Shown here: positions 1 through 9,134 of the stretch, piece after piece | Layout of the letters: the number at the start of each line of letters is the position of its first letter | How positions within the stretch are numbered: position 1 is the stretch's first letter | DNA from: Methylobacterium dankookense | GTDB taxonomy: Bacteria > Pseudomonadota > Alphaproteobacteria > Rhizobiales > Beijerinckiaceae | Assembly (NCBI RefSeq): GCF_902141855.1 | Contig: NZ_CABFVH010000003.1 | Location: forward strand, 1-64,000 | Reading direction: 5' to 3' | DNA length: 64,000 bases | Notes under the pieces: generated by a model | The model's database searches: none | What the model saw: only the letters and a program-made list of their open reading frames with translations | Told to the model about the DNA's origin: nothing | Position numbers and translations under genes: made by a program

Positions 1-85
1 CCACGTCTTCCGGCTTGTGCCGCTTCGTTCCCATCTGTCCGTCCTCATCTGGCTCAAAAGCCATACCTCAGGGCGGACCACTTCA
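1..85 (-). mobile_element. IS3-family element, left-truncated by the window edge
   Basis: On the minus strand a 5' end like TGAAGTGGTCCGCCC (positions 85 to 71) resembles an IS3-type terminal repeat. It is followed after about 50 bases by an ATG at 34-32 that opens a reading frame starting MGTKRHKPEDV. This matches the start of IS3-family OrfA proteins (typically KRHKPEEIV). Only 11 codons lie inside the window, so the call rests on a short motif plus the terminal repeat; the rest of the element lies upstream. Confidence 0.5.
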
Positions 86-125
86 GTGGGGGCGGATCAA
101 CAGGAGGGCGTCTTCCACCCCGCTT

Positions 126-653
126 TCACGCTTTGTTCGCGGCGGGAAGTCCGAAGCAGTAAGCCAGCAGCTGGTTCTGCTCCCGGACGGTCCACGTACC
201 AGCGAACCCGAAGCCTTTCCGCAGCCACAGCATCGCCTCGAAGCCGGAGATCGTGCGCCGGGCCGTGTTGAAGGAGCGGAAGCCGCCGACTCGCGGCATC
301 GCTCGTTTGACCCGGAAGTGGTCGCTCTCGATGCCTTGCTGCAGGTGCTTGGTGATGTAGTGGACCGGCGCTCGTGGCAGCAGACCCGCCATGCAGCTGT
401 CGGCGATGGCGGATGGGTAGGGACCAGCGCCATCGGTGCCGATGCGATCCGGGGCGAGCAGCGGCTGATCCTGGAGCATCTTGCGGAAGAAGCGCTTGGC
501 GGCGTCGAGATCGCGATGGGCGGTGAGCAAGAAGTCGACCGCCTCGCCATGCTTGTCGATGGCGCGGTAGAGGTAGCGCCACTGGCCGCGAACCTTGATG
601 TAGGTCTCATCGATCCGCACCGAGCCGCAGTGTGGCCGACGGAACTGCCGCAT
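126..653 (-). pseudogene. IS6-family transposase, C-terminal part
   Basis: This is the catalytic half of an IS6-type DDE transposase. Visible motifs are RIDETYIKVRG (first Asp), GTDGAGPYPSA (second Asp) and SGFEAMLWLRKGF (Glu). The N-terminal HTH part lies on the same strand at 1894-2054, on the far side of an inserted IS3 element. About 30 residues that normally join the two parts are missing, so the gene cannot be restored by precise excision of the IS3. An ATG at 653 exists but is only the first Met after the junction. Confidence 0.8.
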
Positions 654-683
654 TGGCCTGCTGCCGGTTTGTTGGACACCGTC

Positions 684-1544
684 CTAAGCTAATTGGGTTC
701 GGTTTTCGAACTCGACGGGGCTGAGGTAGCCCAAGGTCGAGTGCCGCCGCGCCAGGTTGTAGAAGCGCTCGATGTAATCGAACACGTCTGCACGGGCTTC
801 ATCCCGCGTCCGGTAGGTCCGTCGGGCGGTGCGCTCGGTCTTCAGCGAGGAGAAGAAGCTCTCCATTGCCGCGTTGTCCCAGACGTTGCCCGAACGGCTC
901 ATCGAGCAGGTCACGCCGTGCTCGGTCATTTGACGCTGGAAGGCTTCGCTCGTGTATTGCGAGCCCTGGTCCGAGTGATGCAGCAAGGCATCCGGCTTGC
1001 CTCTGCGCCAGATCGCCATGACGAGCGCATCTGTCACGAGTTGAGCCGTCATACTGGCCTGCATCGACCAGCCCACGACACGGCGCGAGAACAGATCGAT
1101 GACGGCGGCGACGTAGAGCCAGCCCTCGGCGGTCCAGATATACGTGAAGTCGGCGATCCACTTCCGGTTCGGAGCGTCGGCCGCGAACCGCCGCTCCAGG
1201 AGATTGGGCGAGGCAGCGGCCCGCTCACCTTCATCCTTTGGCAGGCCCCGTCGGCGCGGTCGCGCTCGCAAGGCATTCTCGCGCATGATCCGCTCGATGC
1301 GGTGCAGCCCGCATGACACGCCCTGGGCGAGCACATCGCGCCAGACGCGCCTCGCGCCGTAGGTGCGGTCGCTGGCCACGAAGCTCGCGTGGGCCTTGCT
1401 CAGGATGGCTTCGTCGTCCCGTGTGCGTCGGCTAGGCTGCCGGGTGAGCCAAGCGTGGAAGCCGGAGCGCGAGACACCCAGCGCCGCGCACATCCAGGCA
1501 ACTGGCCAGACAGCACGATGCTTTGCGATGAACGCGAACTTCAT
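684..1544 (-). CDS. IS3-family transposase OrfB (DDE integrase domain)
   Basis: A 286-residue rve-type integrase. It has an N-terminal HTH_21-like region, then IADFTYI (first catalytic Asp), HHSDQGSQYTS (second Asp) and ESFFSSLKTE (catalytic Glu), and the usual C-terminal RRHSTLGYLSPVEFE motif. The start overlaps the end of orfA by four bases in another frame. This, with the A-rich slip site at about 1574-1580, indicates production as an OrfAB fusion by programmed -1 frameshifting, as known for IS3 elements. The gene looks intact. Confidence 0.9.
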   Translation of the reverse strand: MKFAFIAKHRAVWPVAWMCAALGVSRSGFHAWLTRQPSRRTRDDEAILSKAHASFVASDRTYGARRVWRDVLAQGVSCGLHRIERIMRENALRARPRRRGLPKDEGERAAASPNLLERRFAADAPNRKWIADFTYIWTAEGWLYVAAVIDLFSRRVVGWSMQASMTAQLVTDALVMAIWRRGKPDALLHHSDQGSQYTSEAFQRQMTEHGVTCSMSRSGNVWDNAAMESFFSSLKTERTARRTYRTRDEARADVFDYIERFYNLARRHSTLGYLSPVEFENRTQLA

Positions 1545-1831
1545 ATCGCGTCCCTCGCAAAGTATGCGGCGGCCTTTTTTAGGATATCACGCTCCGCTTT
1601 TAGACGAGCGACCTCCTTGCCCAGCCGGTCGATCTCGATCTGCTCGGGCTTCATCTGCCCCTGACCGGGAAAAGCGTGTTGGGGATCGGCCGCCGCCTGC
1701 CTCACCCACCGGTGCAGCATCGTCTCGTGAACATCGAGATCGCGCGCGGCCTGCGCCACACTGACACCACGTTCCCGAATCAGTCGAACCGCCTCGATCT
1801 TGAACTCACGTCCGAACTTGCGACGCTGCAT
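1541..1831 (-). CDS. IS3-family transposase OrfA (HTH protein)
   Basis: A 96-residue protein with an N-terminal helix-turn-helix (FKIEAVRLI, then SVAQAARDLDV and ETMLHRWV) and a C-terminal leucine-zipper-like coiled coil (EIDRLGKEVARLKAERDIL). It binds the element ends and fuses to OrfB by ribosomal slippage. The minus-strand slip sequence CCTAAAAAAGGCC lies near its 3' end (about 1571-1583). It appears intact. Confidence 0.9.
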   Translation of the reverse strand: MQRRKFGREFKIEAVRLIRERGVSVAQAARDLDVHETMLHRWVRQAAADPQHAFPGQGQMKPEQIEIDRLGKEVARLKAERDILKKAAAYFARDAI

Positions 1832-1893
1832 GGAGCACCTCCGGCTTCACCTTCACACCTAAACAGGGTGTCCGTGAAACCGGCAGCAGGCCA

Positions 1894-2054
1894 ATGTCGC
1901 GATAGCTGAGCGGGTAGCGCAGGTACCAAGAGACCGCCTGGACGATCAGGGCCGCCTCGTAGTGCCGGCCTCGGAAGTCAGCCTTAGCCCGCTGCTTGAG
2001 CTTGGCGGCGATAGCGGACAGGATCATGGGCCGGCTCCGAAAGCGGAGCGGCAC
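1894..2054 (-). pseudogene. IS6-family transposase, N-terminal part
   Basis: This carries the conserved IS6 N-terminus FRGRHYEAALIVQAVSWYL followed by RYPLSYRDI, after which the sequence enters the IS3 terminal repeat. ATG starts exist at 2054 and 2027. Together with 126-653 it makes one IS6 transposase interrupted by the IS3 element. The family normally continues from YRDI into a block of about 30 residues that is absent from both fragments. Confidence 0.75.
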
Positions 2055-2413
2055 GCTGGGTGGGTGTGGCTAACGAGCCGTAAACGAAGGGCCGTCCGGG
2101 TTTGCGACAGGCCCCTCCACCCGACCCAGACGTTCGGACCGCCTTGTGCGCATCTCCGAAGCGGCCGTTCGTCAGCCGTGCGCCACCTTTGGCCCGGTGT
2201 GGAAAGCGACTTGGCCGATTTAACAGGCAGCCAGAAAGAAGCAGCCGGCAGTTGGTCGCGGCATCGACTGGAAGGGTGCACATGCTCCGAAGCCGAGTTG
2301 GAACTCCGCTCTCCCGAACCTGCCGCATCAGATAAGTCGATCACTGCTGAGAAAGCCCGCCGCGGCAGCTGCAGGGCGGGCTCTCGTGGTGCGATACGGG
2401 ATCCCGCCTGTCT
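2055..2413. other. Intergenic stretch without a recognised gene
   Basis: About 360 bases between the IS6 remnant and the Yellow/MRJP-like gene. Frames here have no family motifs and no ribosome-binding sites. One hairpin near the right edge (2354-2382) is described separately. Confidence 0.5.
2354..2382 (-). terminator. Possible terminator of the Yellow/MRJP-like gene
   Basis: Inverted repeat AGCCCGCC (2354-2361) and GGCGGGCT (2375-2382) with a 13-base loop, about 30 bases beyond the stop codon of the minus-strand gene ending at 2414. There is no clear U-run after the stem, so termination is inferred from position and stem stability only. Confidence 0.4.
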
Positions 2414-3619
2414 TCAGCGGGTGGTTCCCGAACCCGTCGACCCTGGGACAGCGGCTTGGTTAGCCTTGATGGCCCACAACTCGGTCGGCAAGCTGATAGG
2501 GGCGCCGGGCTTGTAATCCGCCGAGTCCTGAATGTGGGACGTCGTCACGTAGATCGTGCCATCGGGCCCTTCGCTGAACGTATCCGGCCACCGGAGCCTG
2601 TCGTCCTGAACCAGCGTGGTCAGGCCACCGTCCGGCTTGGTCAGGTCGCGGACCTTCACTGCGTTGTCCTGCGGTGAGGTGACATACATCCGCCCGTCCT
2701 TGCGAGAGATCAGTAGCCCGTCAGCCGGCCCGTTCTCGCCGACCGTGGCGATCTTCCCGCTCAGGGTTCTGTCGCTCAGCGACTCGGGCACGAATGATGC
2801 CGTGGCCCAACCTGTCAGTGCGTCAGTCGGGAGGCTGTAGAGGGTCTTACCCTTTATGGCCTGCCAGTAGAGTGTCTTGCCATCAGGGGAGAGTGCAATG
2901 CCGTCGGCGGAGAACTCGACGCCGCGCCCATCGGGGCGACGGAGTGGCTTTCCGTCGTACTGTATGGTCACGCTCTTATCCGGCATCGTCGAGGGGTGGC
3001 CGGACAACACGCGCTTGGCTGAACCGCTGTCGAGATCGACCACGATCAGCGCCCCCTCAGCCCCGGAGTCCGTCAGGTAGGCGGTCTTGCCATCGGGCGA
3101 GATGCGTACGTCGTTGATGTAGGAGGCCTGCATCACCGTGCTGGTATCGAACGGGATTGTCTTCACGACCTGATTGGTCTTCAGGTCGATACCCACGAGC
3201 TTGGCTCCGTCCTTGATCACATGCGCCATCGCCGGTGCGGCGGCGTCGACCACCCAAAGGCGATCCTGCCCATCGGCGACGACGCTCTGAACGCAGACGA
3301 AGTGTGTTTTAGGATCGACCTCGTCCTTCCTGGCATTGCGCCAGCTGTTCCAGTCATCGTTCGGGTAAGCGACCGGCTTGCCATCCTTCAACTCGGCAAC
3401 CGAGACCGGAGCGTCCTCACTCCAACGCGGGAAGTTAACGAACATACGCCCGTCTCGGCTTACAGTGATCCCTGTGACCTGATGCGCGAAGCTCGCGATC
3501 TGGGTGAGATTGCCATCGGCTGGAGCGCGGCTCTGGGATAGGGCGGGACCCACTAGCGCTGCGGTGCTGGCCATCAGGGCTAGGGCCAGACCGAAATGGG
3601 CGCTCGCTGAAAGTTTCAT
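2414..3619 (-). CDS. Secreted Yellow/major royal jelly-like beta-propeller protein
   Basis: About 401 residues. It opens with a Sec signal peptide (hydrophobic ALALMASTAALVGPALSQS) and continues with propeller blades whose repeats read ISPDGKTAYLTDSGAEG, LSPDGKTLYWQ and EGPDGTIYVTTS. The pattern matches bacterial members of the MRJP/Yellow family, which are exported six-bladed propellers of mostly unknown substrate. ATG at 3619 is preferred over the in-frame GTG at 3628 because AGAGAG lies about eight bases upstream of the ATG. The gene stands alone, with mobile-element debris on both sides. Confidence 0.75.
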   Translation of the reverse strand: MKLSASAHFGLALALMASTAALVGPALSQSRAPADGNLTQIASFAHQVTGITVSRDGRMFVNFPRWSEDAPVSVAELKDGKPVAYPNDDWNSWRNARKDEVDPKTHFVCVQSVVADGQDRLWVVDAAAPAMAHVIKDGAKLVGIDLKTNQVVKTIPFDTSTVMQASYINDVRISPDGKTAYLTDSGAEGALIVVDLDSGSAKRVLSGHPSTMPDKSVTIQYDGKPLRRPDGRGVEFSADGIALSPDGKTLYWQAIKGKTLYSLPTDALTGWATASFVPESLSDRTLSGKIATVGENGPADGLLISRKDGRMYVTSPQDNAVKVRDLTKPDGGLTTLVQDDRLRWPDTFSEGPDGTIYVTTSHIQDSADYKPGAPISLPTELWAIKANQAAVPGSTGSGTTR

Positions 3620-3677
3620 ACTGGGCACTCTCTGAGAGGTATGCCAGCCAACTCCTCAGCACGATCTTGGCTCCCCG

Positions 3678-3709
3678 TGACCTTGCCCCCTGTTTGACCT
3701 TGCCCCCTG
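3678..3709 (+). repeat. Tandem copies of TGACCTTGCCCCCTG
   Basis: The 15-base sequence occurs at 3678-3692 and again at 3695-3709, two bases apart. The second copy probably is the left terminal repeat of the IS3-type element whose orfA starts at 3757. The first may come from an adjoining end or a second insertion. Confidence 0.55.
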
Positions 3710-3756
3710 GCCTGCCCTCATTCTGAAGCTAGGGTCCGTCGAGCAGGAGACGGACG

Positions 3757-4023
3757 ATGAAGAAGAGCCGGTTTAGCGAAGAGCAGATCATCGGCATCCT
3801 GAAGGAGCAGCAGGCTGGGCTGCCGGTGGCTGAGATCTGTCGCCGCCACGGCATCAGCGACGCGACGTTCTACACGTGGCGCTCGCGCTTCGGCGGCATG
3901 GAGGTCTCGGACGCGCGGCGTCTGAAGGCGCTCGATGAGGAGAACCGCAAGCTCAAGAAGCTCCTGGCCGAGGCGATGCTCGACGTGGCCACGCTGCGTG
4001 AGGCGCTGGGAAAAAACTTCTGA
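3757..4023 (+). CDS. IS3-family (IS407-type) transposase OrfA
   Basis: Eighty-eight residues beginning [18 protein letters not shown]. It has a helix-turn-helix ([19 protein letters not shown]) and a zipper region ([20 protein letters not shown]), typical of IS407-group OrfA. Its partner OrfB is cut after about 45 codons at roughly 4155, so the element cannot encode a full transposase. Confidence 0.85.
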   Translation: MKKSRFSEEQIIGILKEQQAGLPVAEICRRHGISDATFYTWRSRFGGMEVSDARRLKALDEENRKLKKLLAEAMLDVATLREALGKNF

Positions 4024-4155
4024 CGCCCGGCGCACGGAGAACGGCCGTGAGCTGGGCCATCGAGGAGAAAGGTTATTCGCAGCGTCGTGCCTGCGGGCTG
4101 ATCGGCCTTGAGCCGAAGACGTACCGCTACGCCTCGACCCGTGGTGACGACGCGG
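4020..4155 (+). pseudogene. IS407-type OrfB, N-terminal fragment
   Basis: In the frame following orfA the sequence reads [18 protein letters not shown] and then RRACGLIGLEPKTYRY, which is the start of an IS407-group OrfB. It stops matching around codon 45, where it runs straight into IS630 transposase sequence. The join is a direct chimera of two IS remnants. Confidence 0.65.
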
Positions 4156-4500
4156 CTGACCGGCGCTCGCTTCCGCAGTTATGTCGAGGAGACCCTAATC
4201 CCGACCTTGAAGCACGGTGACACGGTGGTGCTCGACAACCTGCCGGCTCACAAGGTCAGCGGCATCCGCGAGCGCATCGAGGCGGCTGGCGCCCGGCTGC
4301 TCTACCTGCCGGCGTATTCGCCAGACTTGAACCCGATCGAACTCGCCTTTGCCAAGCTCAAAGCTGGCTTGCGTGCCCAGGCCGCTCGCACGGTCGCGGA
4401 CCTTTGCGACACCATCAAACAGGCCTTCACGCGCTTCACACCGGACGAATGCCGTAACTACCTCGTGGCCGCAGGCTACGATGCTTTCGACCCAACCTGA
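4150..4500 (+). pseudogene. IS630-family transposase, C-terminal fragment
   Basis: An in-frame fragment with the IS630 catalytic C-terminus: VVLDNLPAHKVSGIRE (second Asp block) and YLPAYSPDLNPIELAFAKLK (catalytic Glu). It ends in a family-typical AAGYDAFDPT. The N-terminal HTH and first catalytic Asp are missing. It is a relative, not a copy, of the IS630 at 10.5-12.8 kb. Confidence 0.8.
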
Positions 4501-4533
4501 TCGGATGCGGCTCTAGGTTCGGGATCGGTCCGC

Positions 4534-4898
4534 TCAGGCGGCGCGCGCGATGACGTCGACGAGATCGGACCGGTGGTAGGGTTTGGACAGGAACCGCCCA
4601 TGGTCAGGCAGGTCGCCGTCCTGCATGCAAGCCCGGCCCGAGGTCACCACGAGACGGATGTGCGGCCAGCGCTCCGCGACGCGGGCGGCCAGGGCGATGC
4701 CGTCCATCGAGCCGGGCATGTCGATGTCCGTGAAAAGGGTGCCGATGCCGGGGTCGCCCTCTAATAGCACGAGGGCCGCGTCGGCCGTATGACGTCGAAG
4801 CCGGACTCTTCCAGCATGTCCCGTGCGACGAGCCGTACGAAGGCATCGTCCTCAACGAGCAATACGACCCGGATGGCTGTCAGCGGCTTCTTCGACAT
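4534..4898 (-). pseudogene. Single-domain CheY-like response regulator, frameshifted
   Basis: The minus strand opens at ATG 4898 with MSKKPLTAIRVVLLVEDDAF, a receiver N-terminus with the acidic pair, and runs for about 36 residues to GFDV. Around 4790 the frame changes. The remainder reads LLEGDPGIGTLFTDIDMPGS (phospho-acceptor Asp) and ends with the conserved Lys in FLSKPYHRSDL. Joining the two needs a small indel. It lies just downstream of the hybrid kinase on the same strand, where a partner receiver gene would be expected. It may be a true pseudogene or an assembly indel. Confidence 0.7.
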
Positions 4899-5005
4899 GA
4901 CACGTAAGGTTGGTGCAACGGGTGAGTCTCAAGCCGCTAACATGGGATAAAGTTGCAGTTTTGCGACGCCTCCCTGGACTGCCGCAACCCTGGTGCGTCG
5001 ATGCC

Positions 5006-8000
5006 TCATGGGGCCGCGATAAGATCCTTGATGCGGGAGGCGAGCGCCTCCATCACGAAGGGCTTGGTGAGGACGGCCATCCCGGGTTCGAGGTGCCCGT
5101 TGCCGACCGCCGCGTTCTCGGCGTAGCCGGTGATGAACAGGACCTTGAGGTCGGGTCGGCCCACCCGCGCTGCGTCCGCCATCTGCCGCCCGTTCATGCC
5201 ACCCGGCAGGCCGACGTCGGTGACGAGCAGGTCGATGCGCACGTCCGACTGCAGCACCTTGAGCCCGGCCGCCGCGTCGGCCGCCTCGATGGCGGTGTAG
5301 CCCAGGTCCTCCAACACTTCGGTGACCAGCATGCGGATGCTCGGCTCGTCGTCCACGATGAGCACCGTCTCCCCTTGCTCGGCGCGCGGAGCTGCGGCGA
5401 GATCCGGCAGGCTGTCGAAGCCTTCGGCGTCGCCGTAGTAGCGAGGCAGGTAGATGCACATGGTCGTGCCCTGGCCCACCTCCGAATAGATGCGCACCTG
5501 CCCGCCGGACTGGCGGGCGAAGCCGGAGATCATGCTCAAGCCGAGGCCAGTGCCCTGGCCCATCGGCTTGGTGGTGAAGAACGGGTCGAAGGCGCGCGCG
5601 ATCACGTCCGGCGTCATGCCGGTGCCGGTGTCGGTCACGCAGAGCGAGAGGTACTGGCCCGGCGGCAGGTCACGCTCCCTGGCCGCATGCTCGTCGAGCC
5701 ACTTGTTGGCCGTCTCGATGGTGATCCGCCCCGCGCACGGCATCGCGTCGCGAGCGTTGATGCAGAGGTTGAGGAGCGCGTTCTCAAGCTGTGGCGGGTC
5801 GACAAGCGCCGGCCACAGCCCGGCCGCCCCGACCACCTCGATCTGGATGGCCGGACCCACGGTGCGGCGGATCAATTCCTCCATGCCGTGGATGAGGGCG
5901 TTCACGTTCGTTGGCTTCGGATCAAGCGTCTGACGGCGCGAGAAGGCGAGCAGGCGGTGCGTGAGCGCAGCAGCCCTCTTCGAGGCGCCCTGCGCCGCGG
6001 TCATGTAGCGGTCGAGATCGGTGAGGCGGCCCTGGCTCACACGGGTTTGCATCAGCTCCAGCGAGCCTGAGATGCCGGTGAGCAGGTTGTTGAAGTCGTG
6101 GGCGAGCCCTCCGGTCAGCTGCCCGACGGCCTCCATCTTCTGCGACTGCCGCAGCGCCTCCTCAGTCCTGGCAAGCGCCTCGGCTGCCTCCTTCTCGACT
6201 TGGATGTCGCGCCCGACCGCGTGGATGAACGCCTCGTCGGGCACCGCCGTCCACGACAACCAGCGATAGCTGCCGTCCTTCTGCCGGTAGCGGTTCGCGA
6301 AGCGTGGGATGACCGAGCCGGCCGAGAGGTCACCGGCGGCCGCGGCGGTGGACGCAGCGTCGTCCGGGTGCACCAGATCCTTGAAGGAGCGCCCGATCAA
6401 CTCAGCTTCCGACCAACCGAGAAGGGTGGACCAGGCCGGGTTCACCGCCACGATGGTCGCGTCGAAGCGGGCCACCAGCATCACGTCGGTCGAGAGCCGC
6501 CACATCCGGTCGCGGTCGCGAGTGCGCTCCTCGACCTGCTGCTCCAGGTTCTCGTTGAGGCTCTCCAGCTGCGCCGCGACGCGCTTCTGTTCCTCGATGT
6601 CCGTGTTCGTGCCGATCCAACGCGTGACGGCGCCATCCAGACCGCGGATCGACTCGGCGCGCACGAGGAACCAGCGGTAGGACCCGTCCGCGCGGCGGAT
6701 GCGGAACTCGGTCTCGTAGTGGGCCCCATCCGCCAGTGCGTCCGCCCAGGCACCCCCCGCTCTCTCGGCGTCGTCGGGGTGCACGATGGCGGCCCACGCC
6801 GTACCGTCGAGCTCGCCCGGTCGAGCGCCGCTGTAGGCATAGACCTGCTCGTTGAACCAGTAGAGTTCGCCGGCCGCGCTCGCCGCCCAGACATGGTTCG
6901 GCATGGCCTCCGCAAAAACCCGGAACTGCTCCTCGCTCTCGCGCCGGCGCGCCTCGGCGCGGAACCGCTCGATGGCGGCCCGGGTGCGCTCGGCGATGTC
7001 GCGGATGAAGGCGAGCTTGTCGGTGCGCCAGTCGCGGACCTGCCGGTCGTGCAGGAAGAACACCGCCACGATCCGCCCCTGCTCCATCACAGGCACGTTG
7101 ATCAGGGCGCGGACGCCGATGCTCAGGAGCGGGCCCGTATTGCCTGCGGTCCGCGGGTCGGTCATCACGTCCGGGATGACGATCTCGCGGCCTTCCGACA
7201 AACCTGCCCGGACCGCGCCGAAATCGTCGAAGCGGTGCCGCCCCGCGACGCTCGCCACGCCGGCCGCTGTCCAGTCCCGCTCAATCTCGATGTGCTTCAG
7301 CGTGTCGTCGACCGTGCCGTACCCGGCGCGGTCGAGGCCGAGCGTGCGCGCCATGATCTCGGCCCCTACGGCCGCCATCTCGGCCGTGCCCTGACAGGCC
7401 TGCAGCCGGTCGCCAAAGGCTATTAGGGCATCCCGGAAGGATTCCTGTCTGCGACGTTCCGTGAGGTCGCGGGTGACGGTGCCGTAGCCGGTGACGGCCC
7501 CGTGCGCGTCGCGGACCGGGAAGATCGTGTAGTGGACCGGGACGGCGGCGCCCGTCGAGAAGTTTCGGAACGCGAGGTCGCCCTCCCAGAAGCCACTCTC
7601 GCGCACGGCCGGGAGCACCTGATCCAGCACTGTCGGCCTGTCGCCGGGCTCGAAGTAGTCCACCAGGTTGTAGCTGCGGGCTTCTGCCAGGCTCGCGAGA
7701 CCGACGAGTCTGCGCCCCGCCTCGTTCAGGAACTCGGCGCTCCCGTCGAGATCCGCGATGCCGATGAAGTCCGTCGATTGCTCGACCAAGGCTGCCAGCC
7801 GGCGCGCCTGCGCCTCGGCGGTCCGGGCCTGCGTGACGTCGTGCACCGTCCCAACGAAGCGAACCGGCTCACCGTCCCGAAAGACGGTGTTGCCCTTGGC
7901 GGCGAGGACGCGTTCCACGCCGTCGTGCCGGCCGACGACGCGGTACTCGATGTCGAAACCTTCGGGCGAGCCGATGGCGGCTTGGATGGCGCGGTCGGCC

Positions 8001-8977
8001 CGGTCGCGGTCGCCTGGGTGGACGCCGGGCAGGAAGGCGTCCTCGTAGGAGACCGGGTCGTCTACCGACAGCCCGAAGAGGGCGCGAGTGCGCGCGTCCC
8101 AGGTGAGGGCGCTCGTGACGAGGTCGTAGTCGTAAATGCCGGTGCCGGCCCCTTTCAGAGCCAGCCGGAGGCGGTCCTCGGCCTCCTGCAGATTAGCCTG
8201 CGCGGCTTGTCGCTCGGCGATGTCGGTGACCATGACGAAGATGCCGTCGACGGCCCCGTCTGCGGTCCGGCGCGGGATGTAGCGGATCTCGGACTGGCGC
8301 GATGCGCCGCCCCGGTATGGCATCAGCGCGTCGAAGGTAATGTCCTCGCCCGCGAGCGCCCGTGCCATGAAGGGCAGCCTGGCGGCATAGACGTCCTCGC
8401 CGACGACCTCGCGCACCGGCCGGTTGAGGATCTCGCTCGCCGGGCGCCCGAACCAGATCTCGTAGTGCCGGTTCACGAACCGGTAGACGCAGTCCTGGTC
8501 GATGAAGCTGATGAGGATCGGCAGCGCGTCGGTGACGACCTGGAGCTCGTCCCGGCTCCGGCGGGTCGCCCCTTCCGTCGCGGTGGCCTCAGTGCGGTCG
8601 CGCAGGATTTTGAGGAAGCCGATGTCGGCGCCCTCCATCGAACGCAGGGGCATCAGCTCACCGCTGGCCCACAAGCGGGAGCCGTCCTTCCGCAGGTGCC
8701 AGCGCTCGTCGGCCGCGTGCCCGGTCTCGGCGGCGCACCGCATCTCCGTTGCCGGCCGATCTGCCGCCCGGTCCTCGGGGGTGAAGAAGGTCGCGGCCGA
8801 CTGCCCCACCATCTCACCGGCCGACCAGCCCAGGATGCGCTCGGCGCCCGGGTTCCAGGCGGTGACACGTCCCTCATGGTCGGTGGTGATGATGGCGAAG
8901 TCGACGGCGCTGTCGAAGATCGCCCGGTAGTGGAGCTGCTCCGGTTCGTCGGGGGTGCGTCGGGAGAAGGTGCTCAA
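5006..8977 (-). CDS. Hybrid sensor histidine kinase with multiple PAS domains, GAF and receiver
   Basis: 1323 residues with no membrane segment, so cytosolic. Order by eye: four PAS domains (about 17-135, 145-255, 270-385, 390-510), GAF (about 520-670), two more PAS (about 685-800, 820-930), dimerisation domain with H-box LAHDFNNLL, ATPase domain with NLCINARDAM, DTGTGM and GTGLGLSM, then a C-terminal receiver with VLIVDDEPS, phospho-acceptor Asp1254 and Lys in LTKPF. It should autophosphorylate and pass phosphate to its own receiver. The start is TTG, the only candidate before the first PAS domain. The broken CheY-like gene lies about 100 bases downstream and may have been its partner. Confidence 0.92.
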   Translation of the reverse strand: MSTFSRRTPDEPEQLHYRAIFDSAVDFAIITTDHEGRVTAWNPGAERILGWSAGEMVGQSAATFFTPEDRAADRPATEMRCAAETGHAADERWHLRKDGSRLWASGELMPLRSMEGADIGFLKILRDRTEATATEGATRRSRDELQVVTDALPILISFIDQDCVYRFVNRHYEIWFGRPASEILNRPVREVVGEDVYAARLPFMARALAGEDITFDALMPYRGGASRQSEIRYIPRRTADGAVDGIFVMVTDIAERQAAQANLQEAEDRLRLALKGAGTGIYDYDLVTSALTWDARTRALFGLSVDDPVSYEDAFLPGVHPGDRDRADRAIQAAIGSPEGFDIEYRVVGRHDGVERVLAAKGNTVFRDGEPVRFVGTVHDVTQARTAEAQARRLAALVEQSTDFIGIADLDGSAEFLNEAGRRLVGLASLAEARSYNLVDYFEPGDRPTVLDQVLPAVRESGFWEGDLAFRNFSTGAAVPVHYTIFPVRDAHGAVTGYGTVTRDLTERRRQESFRDALIAFGDRLQACQGTAEMAAVGAEIMARTLGLDRAGYGTVDDTLKHIEIERDWTAAGVASVAGRHRFDDFGAVRAGLSEGREIVIPDVMTDPRTAGNTGPLLSIGVRALINVPVMEQGRIVAVFFLHDRQVRDWRTDKLAFIRDIAERTRAAIERFRAEARRRESEEQFRVFAEAMPNHVWAASAAGELYWFNEQVYAYSGARPGELDGTAWAAIVHPDDAERAGGAWADALADGAHYETEFRIRRADGSYRWFLVRAESIRGLDGAVTRWIGTNTDIEEQKRVAAQLESLNENLEQQVEERTRDRDRMWRLSTDVMLVARFDATIVAVNPAWSTLLGWSEAELIGRSFKDLVHPDDAASTAAAAGDLSAGSVIPRFANRYRQKDGSYRWLSWTAVPDEAFIHAVGRDIQVEKEAAEALARTEEALRQSQKMEAVGQLTGGLAHDFNNLLTGISGSLELMQTRVSQGRLTDLDRYMTAAQGASKRAAALTHRLLAFSRRQTLDPKPTNVNALIHGMEELIRRTVGPAIQIEVVGAAGLWPALVDPPQLENALLNLCINARDAMPCAGRITIETANKWLDEHAARERDLPPGQYLSLCVTDTGTGMTPDVIARAFDPFFTTKPMGQGTGLGLSMISGFARQSGGQVRIYSEVGQGTTMCIYLPRYYGDAEGFDSLPDLAAAPRAEQGETVLIVDDEPSIRMLVTEVLEDLGYTAIEAADAAAGLKVLQSDVRIDLLVTDVGLPGGMNGRQMADAARVGRPDLKVLFITGYAENAAVGNGHLEPGMAVLTKPFVMEALASRIKDLIAAP

Positions 8978-9134
8978 GGCGAGGTTACGCGACGTGTTCG
9001 AGGAAAAGGTGGGCGCCGACGGAGTGTGGGAGCCTCTTGCCTGTCATTTGAGGCGACGCGTAGGCCGACCCGAGCGGCTACGCATTCGCCGCACGCCGGC
9101 CCGCGTCCCGGGCAGGCGTTTACGCCGCCCGCGG

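Larger units (their letters stand above)
654..1893 (-). mobile_element. IS3-family insertion sequence inside the IS6 transposase
   Basis: A complete two-frame IS3 element (about 1.24 kb). Its ends are inverted repeats: TGGCCTGCTGCCGGTTT at 654-670, with its reverse complement at 1877-1893. A second matching block GGACACC lies three bases further in on each side. The layout recalls the IS51-type IS3 terminal repeat. It starts TG and ends CA. The flanking triplets (CAT and ATG) are not a direct repeat, so no target duplication is visible. Transposase genes orfA and orfB run on the minus strand. Confidence 0.8.

Noticed and set aside
2354..2382. Hairpin as a confident rho-independent terminator
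   Set aside because: The stem is strong but lacks a U-run, so it is kept only as a possible terminator.
4910..8930. Several long plus-strand frames (4910-6070, 6098-7426, 7502-9244)
   Set aside because: All lie antisense to the hybrid kinase and show no motifs or ribosome-binding sites.
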